Below are positions 21,148 through 31,751 of a DNA stretch of 64,000 nucleotides, piece after piece. This DNA comes from Nitrosomonadaceae bacterium (lineage in GTDB: Bacteria > Pseudomonadota > Gammaproteobacteria > Burkholderiales > Nitrosomonadaceae), in assembly GCA_014190895.1 (NCBI GenBank), contig BJGV01000003.1, forward strand, positions 1-64,000, written 5' to 3'. The stretch's first letter is position 1. Every line of letters begins with the position of its first letter. The position numbers and the translations under genes were made by a program. The notes under the pieces are model-generated. The model had not been told where the DNA came from and made no database searches. It worked only from the letters and a program-made list of their open reading frames with translations.

Positions 21148-21314
21148 TTATCTTTTCCTTATCCAGAATTCTCTTGCCTTAATAGACTGTTAGCCGTAAC
21201 GATAGTCGGCACTCCATTGCGCCATCAAGGAGATCTAATAGTATCCACGGAGAATGTTTTATTCTGATATGATTTAACATAGATAAACAGTAGGGATTTA
21301 CTCCGCGCTTAGTC

Positions 21315-22931
21315 ATGAAAGTTGTCGTTGCCCAAATTAATTCCACAGTCGGCGATTTTGCTGGCAATGTCGCAAAAATTCTTGACTTTACTGAGTTAGC
21401 AAAAGGTAACGGCGCCACTCTAGTCATTACTCCAGAATTAGCTTTATCCGGTTATCCGCCAGAGGATTTATTTTTACAAGAAGGGTTTTATCTTGCCTGT
21501 CAGAATGCGCTTGCAGCTCTTGTAAAAAAAATAAATGGCATAACGCTCTTAATAGGTCATCCGTATTTACTTGGCACCAATCTATATAGCGCCGTCTCTA
21601 TAATAAATGACAATAAAATTATAGTCACACATTATAAAAATAGACCTATAAAACCAAATTTCTTGGATCGACGGTATTGTTCCGAATCCGATTCAAATTT
21701 ACACATATTCAATCTTGAAGGGGCAAAGTTTGGCATCATCATTGGCGCCGATATGTGGCATGAAAGTGTTGCGAATGCTGCTAAAGAAGGGGGGGTAGAC
21801 GTTTTATTGACGCTTAATGCCTCACGATATCACATTAACAAACAAGCGTCGCGCTATCAAATTATGCGTCAATATGTCAGCAGATCTAACGCTGCTCTTG
21901 TATATGCTAATTCGATAGGCGGCCAAGATGAGCTAGTTTTTGATGGCGCTTCCTTTGCCATGAATAACCAAGGGGAGCTGACTCATCAATTCGATGAATT
22001 TGTCGAAACGCTAGGTCTAGTCGAATTACAAAATAATATACCTGTTCAAGGAAAAATTATCCCATTAAAAATTCTGCAAGGAGCTGTTTATCAAGCATTG
22101 TGTCTCGGGGTAAAAGATTTTGTCTGCAAAAATAAATTTTCTGGGGTGCTTCTAGGGTTATCGGGGGGTGTTGATTCAGCTCTTACACTGGCAATCGCTG
22201 TTGATGCCTTAGGTGCTGATAAAGTATGGGCGGTAATGATGTCGTCAGAATATACTGCTGATATTAGTTTACAAGATGCACGCACGATGGCAAAAGAACT
22301 AGGTGTACGATACAGCGAATTCTCTATTAAACTAATTCTTGATCAGTTTCTAGGGATATTGCAGAATAAATTTGAAGGATCGCAGAAAGGCAAAGATGCA
22401 GACATCGCAGAAGAAAATTTGCAAGCACGTATACGTGGCACGTTTCTAATGACGTTATCCAATAAATATGGCTCTATTGTACTTACTACTAGTAATAAAT
22501 CTGAAATAGCGGTGGGTTATTGCACACTATATGGCGATATGGCAGGCGGTCTTGCGGTACTCAAAGATATCTATAAAACCAGGGTGTACCAGCTTTGTCA
22601 TTATCGCAATAGTCTGGGGAGAGTAATTCCAGAGCGCGTTATTCAACGCGCACCCTCTGCTGAGTTACGCCATAATCAGTTAGATCAGGACAGTTTGCCA
22701 TCTTATGAAATACTCGATGGCATTATTGAAGCCTACGTAGAGAAGAATATGTCGCCGCATGAAATTATCAGTATGAACTATGCTGAAATTGATGTAAGGC
22801 AAGTTGTGGAACTTATTCATGCAAGTGAATTTAAGCGCCGTCAATCACCGATTGGTATTCATGTGACTGAACGCGGTTTCGACAGAGACCGGCATTATCC
22901 GATTACATCAAAATACAGGGATCGATTGTAG
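21315..22931 (+). CDS. nadE: NAD+ synthetase, glutamine-dependent architecture but with amidase catalytic Cys motif missing
   Basis: N-terminal CN-hydrolase-like domain (MKVVVAQINSTVGDFAGN; PELALSGYPPEDL) plus synthetase GLSGGVDSALTLAIAVDALG; KFGIIIGADMWHE at the position where the family has ICED.W. Confidence 0.95.
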   Translation: MKVVVAQINSTVGDFAGNVAKILDFTELAKGNGATLVITPELALSGYPPEDLFLQEGFYLACQNALAALVKKINGITLLIGHPYLLGTNLYSAVSIINDNKIIVTHYKNRPIKPNFLDRRYCSESDSNLHIFNLEGAKFGIIIGADMWHESVANAAKEGGVDVLLTLNASRYHINKQASRYQIMRQYVSRSNAALVYANSIGGQDELVFDGASFAMNNQGELTHQFDEFVETLGLVELQNNIPVQGKIIPLKILQGAVYQALCLGVKDFVCKNKFSGVLLGLSGGVDSALTLAIAVDALGADKVWAVMMSSEYTADISLQDARTMAKELGVRYSEFSIKLILDQFLGILQNKFEGSQKGKDADIAEENLQARIRGTFLMTLSNKYGSIVLTTSNKSEIAVGYCTLYGDMAGGLAVLKDIYKTRVYQLCHYRNSLGRVIPERVIQRAPSAELRHNQLDQDSLPSYEILDGIIEAYVEKNMSPHEIISMNYAEIDVRQVVELIHASEFKRRQSPIGIHVTERGFDRDRHYPITSKYRDRL

Positions 22932-23024
22932 TAAACCACAATACAACATGGTCAAAGAATAGGCTTTCTGTAATTAGTCTAGAAGTGAATGAGTTCATCT
23001 GATGTACTCTATTAGGATATTTAA

Positions 23025-23378
<354 letters not shown>

Positions 23379-23448
23379 TCTATAGCTGGCATTAGTTACT
23401 TCATACTTTCTTTATTTGGAGTTTTTTGTGCCCCCCAGGATCTAGTCT

Positions 23449-24990
23449 ATGAGTAACAAACACGCCACAAATAAAATTCTTTATCTAGCAACTGTTCTGC
23501 TGTATTCAATTATCAACAATGTTTGTGCTAATGATTTACCTGACTTGGGAGATGTGTCTCAAGCTTCTATTTCTCTACATGAAGAGCGGCAACTCGGCTT
23601 ACAAATAATGTCTGAAATTCGGACTGATAGTAGTTATCTTGATGACACCGAGATAACCGGTTATCTCACTAATTTAGGTAATAAACTTATCGCCGGATCT
23701 AGTGAAGCCAGGCCCGATCAGACATTTGAATTCTTTTCCCTGACGGACCCGTCAGTTAATGCATTCGCATTGCCTGGCGGATTCATGGGCTTTAATAGCG
23801 GTCTTATTATGACGGCTCAAAGTGAGTCAGAGTTAGCTGGTGTAATGGCCCATGAAATTTCACATGTCACACAAAAGCATCTTGCTCGCATGATCTCCAC
23901 GCAGAAATATAGCATGGCGACCACCTTAGCATCATTAGCATTAGCGGTTCTGGCTTCACGTGCAAATTCACAAGCTGGAGCCGCTGTGATGGCAGTCACA
24001 CAAGCCACTGCAATACAGTTACAACTAAATTTCACTCGTGACCATGAGAAAGAAGCTGACCGTATTGGGCTCAACGTATTGATTAACGCCGGATTCGATC
24101 CTCGTGGAATGTCAACATTCTTTGGGCGTCTCCAAACAATCGGGAGATTTCAGGACAACGGTGCGCCCTCTTATCTGCGCACCCACCCTCTTACCTTTGA
24201 GCGCATTGCAGATATTGATAATCGTATTCAAAATACCCTCTATCGCCAGGTTCCGGACAGTATTGATTTCCGACTTGTACGCGCCAAACTACGTGCTTCA
24301 GAGGGAAAAGCGAGGGATGCGGTAATGCATTTTGACGCTAACTTACGAGACAAGCGTTATAACGATGAAACCGTGGAACGTTACGGACTAGTTAACGCCC
24401 TCCTGCGTGACGGAGATTTCGTACGCGCGAGCAAAGAATTAATGCTCCTATATGAATCTCCACAACCTGACTCTATAAACAAAAAATCTGGAAATCTTTA
24501 TCTGGGAGTCCCCATCCGAGTTGAGCGCAAAGCATTAAAGTCTAATGCCATGATTGAAACTCTTTCGGCTCGCGTTAAGTTATCTACGGGAGAGATTGCT
24601 GAGGCTCTGGATATTTATCAGGCTGCACTACAAATTTATCCTCAACACCGGACGTTAATTTACGATTATGCTACCGCACTTTTACGAAATGGCCGGAAAA
24701 ATGCAGCACTTAAATTTTTGAGTCAGGAATTACTGTCGGCTCCTAATGATGCGCGCCTTTATAAATTACAAGCTCAAAGTTATGAAGCGCTTGGAAATAA
24801 TATGCTACAACACCGTGCACAGGCTGAAGTTTATTTTCAACAGGGTGATCTGCACGCCGCTATTACTCAGTTAGAGACTGGACTAAAAACTGGTGATGGT
24901 GATTTTTATCAGATGTCAGGAATGGAAGCACGTCTCAAGAAACTACGCGAGATAGCTGCCGACGGAAAGAAAAAAATCAAATTCTGGTAA
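23449..24990 (+). CDS. Periplasmic M48 metalloprotease with C-terminal TPR region (BepA/YfgC-like)
   Basis: MAHEISHVTQKHLARM zinc motif, HEKEADRIGL, C-terminal TPR-like region. Confidence 0.92.
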   Translation: MSNKHATNKILYLATVLLYSIINNVCANDLPDLGDVSQASISLHEERQLGLQIMSEIRTDSSYLDDTEITGYLTNLGNKLIAGSSEARPDQTFEFFSLTDPSVNAFALPGGFMGFNSGLIMTAQSESELAGVMAHEISHVTQKHLARMISTQKYSMATTLASLALAVLASRANSQAGAAVMAVTQATAIQLQLNFTRDHEKEADRIGLNVLINAGFDPRGMSTFFGRLQTIGRFQDNGAPSYLRTHPLTFERIADIDNRIQNTLYRQVPDSIDFRLVRAKLRASEGKARDAVMHFDANLRDKRYNDETVERYGLVNALLRDGDFVRASKELMLLYESPQPDSINKKSGNLYLGVPIRVERKALKSNAMIETLSARVKLSTGEIAEALDIYQAALQIYPQHRTLIYDYATALLRNGRKNAALKFLSQELLSAPNDARLYKLQAQSYEALGNNMLQHRAQAEVYFQQGDLHAAITQLETGLKTGDGDFYQMSGMEARLKKLREIAADGKKKIKFW

Positions 24991-25011
24991 CTACGTGGCA
25001 CCAGAAAATTT

Positions 25012-25470
25012 TTATTCACAAGATTCTGGACGGTATTTGCTGGGGATGGTCGGCAAACTGCCTTTTATTGCATTAATTGTGTGATCATCGCAAGCCCATG
25101 TCAGACCATTTGCCGTTGCTAGCACTATGGTTTTATTTACTAGCCCGGTACTCACTCCGCTGGCATTAAACGTTGCCGTTACTTGAAAACCGAGGGCAAA
25201 AGTAGTTGGTGTAATACTGGCCACATGTTCGCTAGTTTGAACGGCAATCAGGGAATTAAATTCAGTTAGTGTTGGCCATATTTTCTGATCAAGGTAGAAC
25301 CTAGTAACTATAATTTTTGCCGCGTTCATTAGGTCGACTGCTTCGGTGACTTGCTTCTGAGCAAGGTAATCTTGGTAAGTCTGCACCCCTGCTGCTGCGA
25401 CAATACCAGCAATCGCAATTACAGTCATTTTTTCAATCAAAGTAGTGCCTTTCTTTTTCTGTTCTGCCAT
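25012..25470 (-). CDS. Type IV pilin-like protein with atypical prepilin motif
   Basis: KKKGTTLIEKMTVIAIAGIVAAAGVQTYQDYLAQKQVTEAVDLMNAAK; C-terminal Cys pair. Confidence 0.8.
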   Translation of the reverse strand: MAEQKKKGTTLIEKMTVIAIAGIVAAAGVQTYQDYLAQKQVTEAVDLMNAAKIIVTRFYLDQKIWPTLTEFNSLIAVQTSEHVASITPTTFALGFQVTATFNASGVSTGLVNKTIVLATANGLTWACDDHTINAIKGSLPTIPSKYRPESCE

Positions 25471-25625
25471 GATAAAAATCTCTACCCTTAAAATTTATTT
25501 AAGAACTCTGCATACTGATCAGTTTAGCGCAACTGGGACAGGTGTCTCTTATTGACATCATAGTAAGTAATGTAATTTTTTTAATTCATGAGACGCGTAC
25601 ACTTAATCACTGCTATCGCTAACTG

Positions 25626-26051
25626 TTATTTAATCAACAGCACGGGTATTGTTGAGAGTTGTATGACTCTGCTGGCCACCGATCCCAGTAACAAACCCTT
25701 TACCGTTCCAGAGTCTATTGAACAAAGAATAATTTGATCGCATTGTTTCTCTTCAGCGTAGTGTACGATGCTTTCCGCAGGATTACCCACCATAATATAA
25801 GACTGCCAAGCAATACCAAATCGATCAAGATCATCACAAGCACTCTGTAGTTCTCTGGCACCCTCTTCTTGGTGATACTGCTCAATGTTTTCTTTATCAA
25901 TAAACATAAGGGCATTCCCGCGTAACGGGGGCTGCACATTTAACAAGTGAATTTCTGGCACTTCTTTGTACCAGTTAATTAGTTTGGTAAGGCCTATAAC
26001 CCCTTGCTTGGAGGTTTCAGACTCATTGACCGGCAACAAGAATTTTAGCAT
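25626..26051 (-). CDS. Universal stress protein (UspA family)
   Basis: LLPVNESETSKQGV...; DQIILCSIDSGTVKGLLLGSVASRVIQLSTIPVLLIK. Confidence 0.9.
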   Translation of the reverse strand: MLKFLLPVNESETSKQGVIGLTKLINWYKEVPEIHLLNVQPPLRGNALMFIDKENIEQYHQEEGARELQSACDDLDRFGIAWQSYIMVGNPAESIVHYAEEKQCDQIILCSIDSGTVKGLLLGSVASRVIQLSTIPVLLIK

Positions 26052-26121
26052 ACCTGCCTCTCTTCAGAATAACATTTACAACTACGGTGGTTGTAATAGT
26101 TTGCTCGTATTGACGTCTAAA

Positions 26122-26817
26122 TTATTCGCCCTGACAGGATTTTTTTAACTCTCTAACTGCCAACTGTTTGCCAGCGACAATGACTATTAATACTCCAAGA
26201 ATTGGGAGCAGCCAGTGTAAAAAAATCGCATTGCTATCAACCCATTCTTTGATTATTGCGTCGGTTACAATCATTGCACCCGCAATCCAACCAAGTAGTC
26301 CAGCACCAATAACAATAGCAACGGGGAAGCGATCCATAAGCTTCATCACGAATTTACTCCCCCAGACAATGATAGGCACACTAATTACCAGCCCAAAAAT
26401 TACTAAACTCAAACTATCTCTGGCTGCTCCAGCAATAGCAATAACGTTATCCAGACTCATTACAGCATCGGCAATAATTATTGTCTTAATTGCAACTAGT
26501 AAAGTAGCATTAGCATTGATCTTATGTTTCCCGTTCTTGGGTTCTGGTTTCAGCAATTTAATTCCAATCCATACTAATAGGAGTGCGGCAACAATCTTCA
26601 AAAATGGGATCTTTAATAAAGAGAGAGCAAAGAAAACCATTACTACTCTCAGACTAACGGCACCAAATACCCCCCAAAAAATTCCCTGATTACGTTGTTT
26701 TTCTGGCAAATGTCGACATGCAAGCGCAATTACAACCGCATTGTCGCCGCCTAACACAATATCAATAGCGATAATTTGTAATACTGCAATCCAGAATTGT
26801 GGGTCGACGATATCCAT
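26122..26817 (-). CDS. TerC family integral membrane protein
   Basis: IDIVLGGDNAVVIALACRHLPEKQRNQGIFWG; AVMSLDNVIAIAGAA. Confidence 0.93.
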   Translation of the reverse strand: MDIVDPQFWIAVLQIIAIDIVLGGDNAVVIALACRHLPEKQRNQGIFWGVFGAVSLRVVMVFFALSLLKIPFLKIVAALLLVWIGIKLLKPEPKNGKHKINANATLLVAIKTIIIADAVMSLDNVIAIAGAARDSLSLVIFGLVISVPIIVWGSKFVMKLMDRFPVAIVIGAGLLGWIAGAMIVTDAIIKEWVDSNAIFLHWLLPILGVLIVIVAGKQLAVRELKKSCQGE

Positions 26818-26872
26818 AGACTAATTTTTTAAAAAAACGAGGAGGCATTTAGTTTTATTAAAAATTAAATTG

Positions 26873-28054
26873 CTATTCTTTGTGCATACTAACAATTTCT
26901 GCATTTCTATCCTTGGTCTCAATAAATTGTAAGATTTCATTCTTGCGAGACATCGCATCTTGGTAACCTAGATTAATCAAATCTTGACAGAAAGATTGTT
27001 CAAATAACAGGTAACTTACTAGGGTCGAGTCAGCATAGCCTATTGCACCGATAGCACCGTACAACAAACGCATAAATCGTGGCAGAGTCTGTGTGTGACG
27101 TTCTGCAATTTTACCAATATCTTCACTGGGAGAAATCACCATTGACTGTATTGGACGCAATGGCGCGTTGCATTGCAGTGACTCTTTTGAGGCCAGTGAA
27201 ATAGCTTGATTAATGCTCTGCAGGCGCTCTAGATCGTTATCTAGACTATCAAGGAGGGCGCTACTCATGAAATGCCCGATAACTCGAGCCAATGGCGGAT
27301 AATTTTTGATTTTAGAGTCGGGTTGGATAGCGGTTCTATTTTGTGTGGTTATTATCATTACTCGCTCTGCACCCAGATGCAGAGCGGGACTAATAGGCGC
27401 AAACTGATGCATTGAACCATCGCAAAAATAGTTACTGTCTATCTTCTCTGCGGGAAAAATGAGAGGAATAGCGGAAGACGCTATTAGATGTTTGACGTCA
27501 ATATGTACCGGAATTCCGGTGCGGCGGGCACGATCCCAAGGTATGATGGTATTGATACTTTGGTAGAATGTAACTGATTTCTCTGAAGAATAACTCCAAG
27601 CAGTAATGCTCAGGCCATGCAAAGTACCGTTCTGAATGTTTTTTTGGATGTTGTGAAAAGGTAATATACGCTCAAGTAACTTTACTAATGGTGCGCTGTT
27701 TAGTAGAGAAACTGCATTATTTCTATGGAATAATAACGTGAACAACAAACGTATGCCATTGAGTAATACGCCCATAAAATCAGAGCGATAAACTTGATTA
27801 ACATGAAGATTGCTCCACATACTCACTAAGTGCCTTACCCCTCTTTGGAAGTTCCCAGTCGAAGCTGCAAGGGCGGCGGCATTAATTGCCCCAGCAGAAG
27901 TACCACAGATAATTGAAAAAGGGCTACGCCTGCTTTCCGGTAGCATCGCGGCAATTGCTCTGAGTGCTCCAACTTGATAAGCAGCACGAGCACCTCCTCC
28001 AGTAAGAATGAGGCCAATCTTGGCTACTGATGGGGAGAGATTCGACTTATTCAT
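26873..28054 (-). CDS. Patatin-like phospholipase
   Basis: LTGGGARAAYQVGALRAI; GTSAGAINAAAL; FCDGSMHQFAPISPALHLGAERV. Confidence 0.93.
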   Translation of the reverse strand: MNKSNLSPSVAKIGLILTGGGARAAYQVGALRAIAAMLPESRRSPFSIICGTSAGAINAAALAASTGNFQRGVRHLVSMWSNLHVNQVYRSDFMGVLLNGIRLLFTLLFHRNNAVSLLNSAPLVKLLERILPFHNIQKNIQNGTLHGLSITAWSYSSEKSVTFYQSINTIIPWDRARRTGIPVHIDVKHLIASSAIPLIFPAEKIDSNYFCDGSMHQFAPISPALHLGAERVMIITTQNRTAIQPDSKIKNYPPLARVIGHFMSSALLDSLDNDLERLQSINQAISLASKESLQCNAPLRPIQSMVISPSEDIGKIAERHTQTLPRFMRLLYGAIGAIGYADSTLVSYLLFEQSFCQDLINLGYQDAMSRKNEILQFIETKDRNAEIVSMHKE

Positions 28055-28316
28055 ATAGGGAATTATCCCGTTTCTATATTTCTAGTTCATTGCATAGAAT
28101 AACAAAGCAATTATTCAGATATTTAGTTAATTTTTTATTTTCTATAAAAATCTTGTAACAATATACCGTAGTTTAAAGCAGTGATGAGTGACGCAACTAA
28201 ATAAATTATTCTGAGAAGACTGCAGTATATTGACCAATACTCTAACTTTGGTGCGTACTGTGGAAAATTCTTATTTTTTGACACGTGAAAGATATTTTCA
28301 CTCTTAATATATTGTA

Positions 28317-28339
28317 ACGGCATACTTTAAGTATGCCGT
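28317..28339. promoter_or_regulatory. 23-bp near-perfect palindrome in a divergent intergenic region
   Basis: ACGGCATACTT-T-AAGTATGCCGT: 11-bp perfect arms, 1-nt centre, between the patatin gene (minus) and pip (plus). Confidence 0.7.
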
Positions 28340-28442
28340 ATAAAAGTAACCGGTGTACAAGGTTAGAGTATTTTCTGCCTATTATGTGTTTTCATTTATC
28401 TAATGGCTTATGAATTGAAGATAGTTGTAAACTATAGCGGTC

Positions 28443-29405
28443 ATGAAAAATAACTTTCGTACTGAGCTCTTCCCGGAGATCTCTCCTTATGCCAACGGAA
28501 TGTTGCCACTTGATAATTTACACACCATGTATTGGGAGCAATCCGGCAATGAAACTGGCGTACCAGTATTATTTCTTCATGGCGGGCCTGGTGCAGGGTC
28601 ATCCCCCGCTCATCGTTGTTTCTTTGATCCCGCTTATTATCGGATTGTTATTTATGATCAACGTGGGGCAGGTCGCTCTACTCCATTAGGAGAGATTCAT
28701 AATAATACAACGCCTCATCTTATCGATGATATTGAGGTATTGCGCCAATATTTGGGTATCACAGAGTGGTTAGTGTTTGGAGGTTCTTGGGGAAGCACGC
28801 TGGCGTTAGCTTATAGCGAGACCTACCCGGCTCGCTGCCTGGGTCTAATTCTACGGGGTATTTTTCTCTGTCGTAAGAGTGAGATTGATTGGTTCTTATA
28901 TGGTCTAAAAAATTTTTTTCCAGAGGCTTGGCACACTTTTGTCTCGCTCTTACCGTCATCGGAACGTGATAACATTCTTGCTGCTTACTATCGACGTCTT
29001 GTTCACCCAGAATATGTGGTACATATGCCAGCTGCCCTTGCTTGGAGTGTGTATGAAGGCTCTTGTTCAACCTTGTTGGCCAGCCCAGAAACTGTTGCCT
29101 ATTTTACCAATGATGTCGTAGCTATAGGGCTCGCCCGCATAGAGGCGCATTATTTTAGTCACGAGATATTTCTGCCAAAAAATTCACTACTAGACAATAT
29201 AAAAAAAATTCGTTCGATTCCCGCCGTCATCATACAAGGTCGTTATGATGCGGTGTGCCCGATTGTAAGCGCGAATGATCTGCATTGCGTTTGGCCTGAG
29301 GCACAATATATAGTTATTGCCGATGCTGGTCATTCTGCATGGGAACCAGGAATTCAAACAGAATTAATAAAAGCAACCGAAAGATTTAAAAACGGAAAAT
29401 TTTAA
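28443..29405 (+). CDS. pip: Proline iminopeptidase
   Basis: LFLHGGPGAGSSPAHRCFFDPAYYRIVIYDQRGAGRSTP; FGGSWGSTLALAYSETYP. Confidence 0.95.
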   Translation: MKNNFRTELFPEISPYANGMLPLDNLHTMYWEQSGNETGVPVLFLHGGPGAGSSPAHRCFFDPAYYRIVIYDQRGAGRSTPLGEIHNNTTPHLIDDIEVLRQYLGITEWLVFGGSWGSTLALAYSETYPARCLGLILRGIFLCRKSEIDWFLYGLKNFFPEAWHTFVSLLPSSERDNILAAYYRRLVHPEYVVHMPAALAWSVYEGSCSTLLASPETVAYFTNDVVAIGLARIEAHYFSHEIFLPKNSLLDNIKKIRSIPAVIIQGRYDAVCPIVSANDLHCVWPEAQYIVIADAGHSAWEPGIQTELIKATERFKNGKF

Positions 29406-29412
29406 ACCCGGC

Positions 29413-30801
29413 CTATTTTTCTCCTACCATATTGCTTGGCTGCACCCAGATTTCAAATTGCTCTGCAGTGACATAACCGGATGCTACCGCTGCTTCTTTT
29501 AGCGTTATATTCTCTTGGTATGCTTTCTTGGCAATGTCTGCCGCTTTATCATAGCCTATGTGGGGATTAAGTGCCGTCACCAGCATTAAAGAGTTACGCA
29601 TCAAACTATCAATATGTTCAATATTAGCTGTTATTCCCGCCACACAATTGTCATTGAAACTCATTATCCCATCTGAAAGCAGACGAACGCTTTGCAAGAA
29701 ATTGTGAATCATGAGAGGCCTCATTGTATTGAGCTCAAAGTTTCCCATCGCCCCACCGATATTAATAGATACATCATTACCCATCACTTGGCAACACAAC
29801 ATAATTATGGCTTCTGCTTGAGTAGGGTTAGTCTTACCAGGCATGATGGAGCTGCCCGGTTCATTTTCTGGGATTCTTAATTCACCAATACCACATCGAG
29901 GACCAGAAGAGAGCCAACGAATATCATTAGCAATCTTCATCAGAGATGCTGCTAAAGTTTTTAGCGCGCCGTGTGCGTTCACTAACGCATCACTAGCAGC
30001 AAGTGCTTCAAATTTATTAGGTGAGGTGACGAATGGTAAATTAGTTAACTTCGCTAATTCCTCTGCTACTCGTTTAGCAAATTCGGCATGGGTGTTAAGA
30101 CCGGTACCTACGGCTGTGCCGCCCAGCGCCAATTCACAGAGATGAGGAAGCGATGAATTTAGATGCTCTAGTCCATGGTCTAATTGTGAAATATATCCAG
30201 AAAATTCTTGTCCCAGAGTAAGTGGTGTTGCATCTTGCAAATGAGTACGACCAATCTTGACAATATTAGAGAATTCTTTCTCTTTTATAGCGAGAGTCTG
30301 ACGCAACTGAAAAATAGAAGGTTTTAGCTGATGTGTAATAGAATGCACTGCAGCTACATGCATAGCCGTCGGAAATACATCATTAGATGATTGCCCTTTA
30401 TTTACATCATCGTTAGGATGAATTTTACGAGCCATGCCACGCTCGCCACCAAGTAATTCAGATGCTCGGTTAGCAAGAACCTCGTTCATGTTCATGTTGG
30501 TTTGAGTACCTGAACCAGTTTGCCAGATCACCAAGGGAAATTCATTTTTATGGTGGCCGCTAATTACTTCATCGGCAGCTTGTACGATAGCAGCAGCAGA
30601 GACTGCATTAAGCATATTTAAGTTGTGATTCGTACTAGCAGCGGCACGCTTTACTAAAGCAAGCGCATGAAGTAACGCAAAAGGCATACGCTCATTTGAA
30701 ATTTTAAAGTTTTGCAAGGAGCGTTGTGTTTGAGCCCCCCACAATACATTGATGGGCACTTGCATCATACCCATGGTGTCTTTTTCATCACGGTAGGTCA
30801 T
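29413..30801 (-). CDS. fumC: Class II fumarate hydratase
   Basis: [38 protein letters not shown]. Confidence 0.97.
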   Translation of the reverse strand: MTYRDEKDTMGMMQVPINVLWGAQTQRSLQNFKISNERMPFALLHALALVKRAAASTNHNLNMLNAVSAAAIVQAADEVISGHHKNEFPLVIWQTGSGTQTNMNMNEVLANRASELLGGERGMARKIHPNDDVNKGQSSNDVFPTAMHVAAVHSITHQLKPSIFQLRQTLAIKEKEFSNIVKIGRTHLQDATPLTLGQEFSGYISQLDHGLEHLNSSLPHLCELALGGTAVGTGLNTHAEFAKRVAEELAKLTNLPFVTSPNKFEALAASDALVNAHGALKTLAASLMKIANDIRWLSSGPRCGIGELRIPENEPGSSIMPGKTNPTQAEAIIMLCCQVMGNDVSINIGGAMGNFELNTMRPLMIHNFLQSVRLLSDGIMSFNDNCVAGITANIEHIDSLMRNSLMLVTALNPHIGYDKAADIAKKAYQENITLKEAAVASGYVTAEQFEIWVQPSNMVGEK

Positions 30802-30948
30802 AAGATTCCGAGCTAGAGAAGTGAAAGCATGAGTTAAGTATACTTAGACCGTTTGCTTGATTCAAGGATGAGTATTATTAAAGCAAGGACTGGCTATGAC
30901 AAGAATAAAATAATCAGATACGGATTTCTGATAAATAGTCAGGGCAGC

Positions 30949-31668
30949 TTATCTCAAAAATTCCCGCTCCATTTCCTCCAAAGTCACATGACGCACATCT
31001 TTACCTTTAACCATATAAATTACATACTCAGCTATATTTTTTGCATGATCTCCGATACGCTCAATGGCTTTTGCCATAAATACAGTCTCTATAGCGATAG
31101 AAATTTTATGCGAGTCTTCCATCATAAGAGCGCCAAGTTGACGAATGATGGAACGAAATTCTTTATCTACTAATTTGTCTTGACGAACAATCTTAACTGC
31201 TGCTGTTATGTCAAGATGAACAAAAGCATCCAGTGCTTCATGCAACATCTCAAGTGCAATAATCGCAACATGCCTAATTTCGGCAAAATTTGATTTTTGT
31301 AAAAATTGACTATCGGCATATAGCAATCTCGCCATGCGGGCAATTTTTGTTGCTTCGTCTCCAATGCGCTCCAAATCTGTAATAGTTTTGATAATCATCA
31401 TAATCATACGTAAATCACCGGCAGCAGGTTGTCGGCGCGCAATAATTTGACTACAATTTTTATCTATTGATACTTCCATCATGTTGATAAGATGGTCATC
31501 TTTGATGATCTTTTCTATTAACACTGTGTCGCCAGTAGCGAGCGCCTTGAGTGCAGCATTAAACTGCCCTTCAACTAGCCCGCCCATTTTCAACACGCTC
31601 ATTCGTACTGATTCAAGTTCGGCATCGAATTGTTTAGATGTGTGTTCATTAATCATCGAGTTTCTCAC
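30949..31668 (-). CDS. phoU: Phosphate transport system regulatory protein PhoU
   Basis: MGGLVEGQFNAALKAL; RRQPAAGDLRMIMMIIKTITDLERIGDEATKIAR; ERIGDHAKNIAEYVIYMVKG. Confidence 0.96.
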   Translation of the reverse strand: MRNSMINEHTSKQFDAELESVRMSVLKMGGLVEGQFNAALKALATGDTVLIEKIIKDDHLINMMEVSIDKNCSQIIARRQPAAGDLRMIMMIIKTITDLERIGDEATKIARMARLLYADSQFLQKSNFAEIRHVAIIALEMLHEALDAFVHLDITAAVKIVRQDKLVDKEFRSIIRQLGALMMEDSHKISIAIETVFMAKAIERIGDHAKNIAEYVIYMVKGKDVRHVTLEEMEREFLR

Positions 31669-31751
31669 AAAAAATCTCTAAAGGCACTTATCCTACACAT
31701 AAATTGTGACAATTATATTGCTATTTTGTTGCAACCGAGTTACTGCCCATG

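Noticed and set aside
26168-26689. 173-aa plus-strand ORF
   Set aside because: Fully antisense to the clearly recognisable TerC gene; composition is a mirror of a hydrophobic membrane protein.
28135-28323. 62-aa minus-strand ORF in the patatin/pip gap
   Set aside because: Start codon lies inside the 23-bp palindrome, no RBS or recognisable domain; probably chance.
30853-31173. 106-aa plus-strand ORF
   Set aside because: Mostly antisense to phoU; no motif or RBS evidence.
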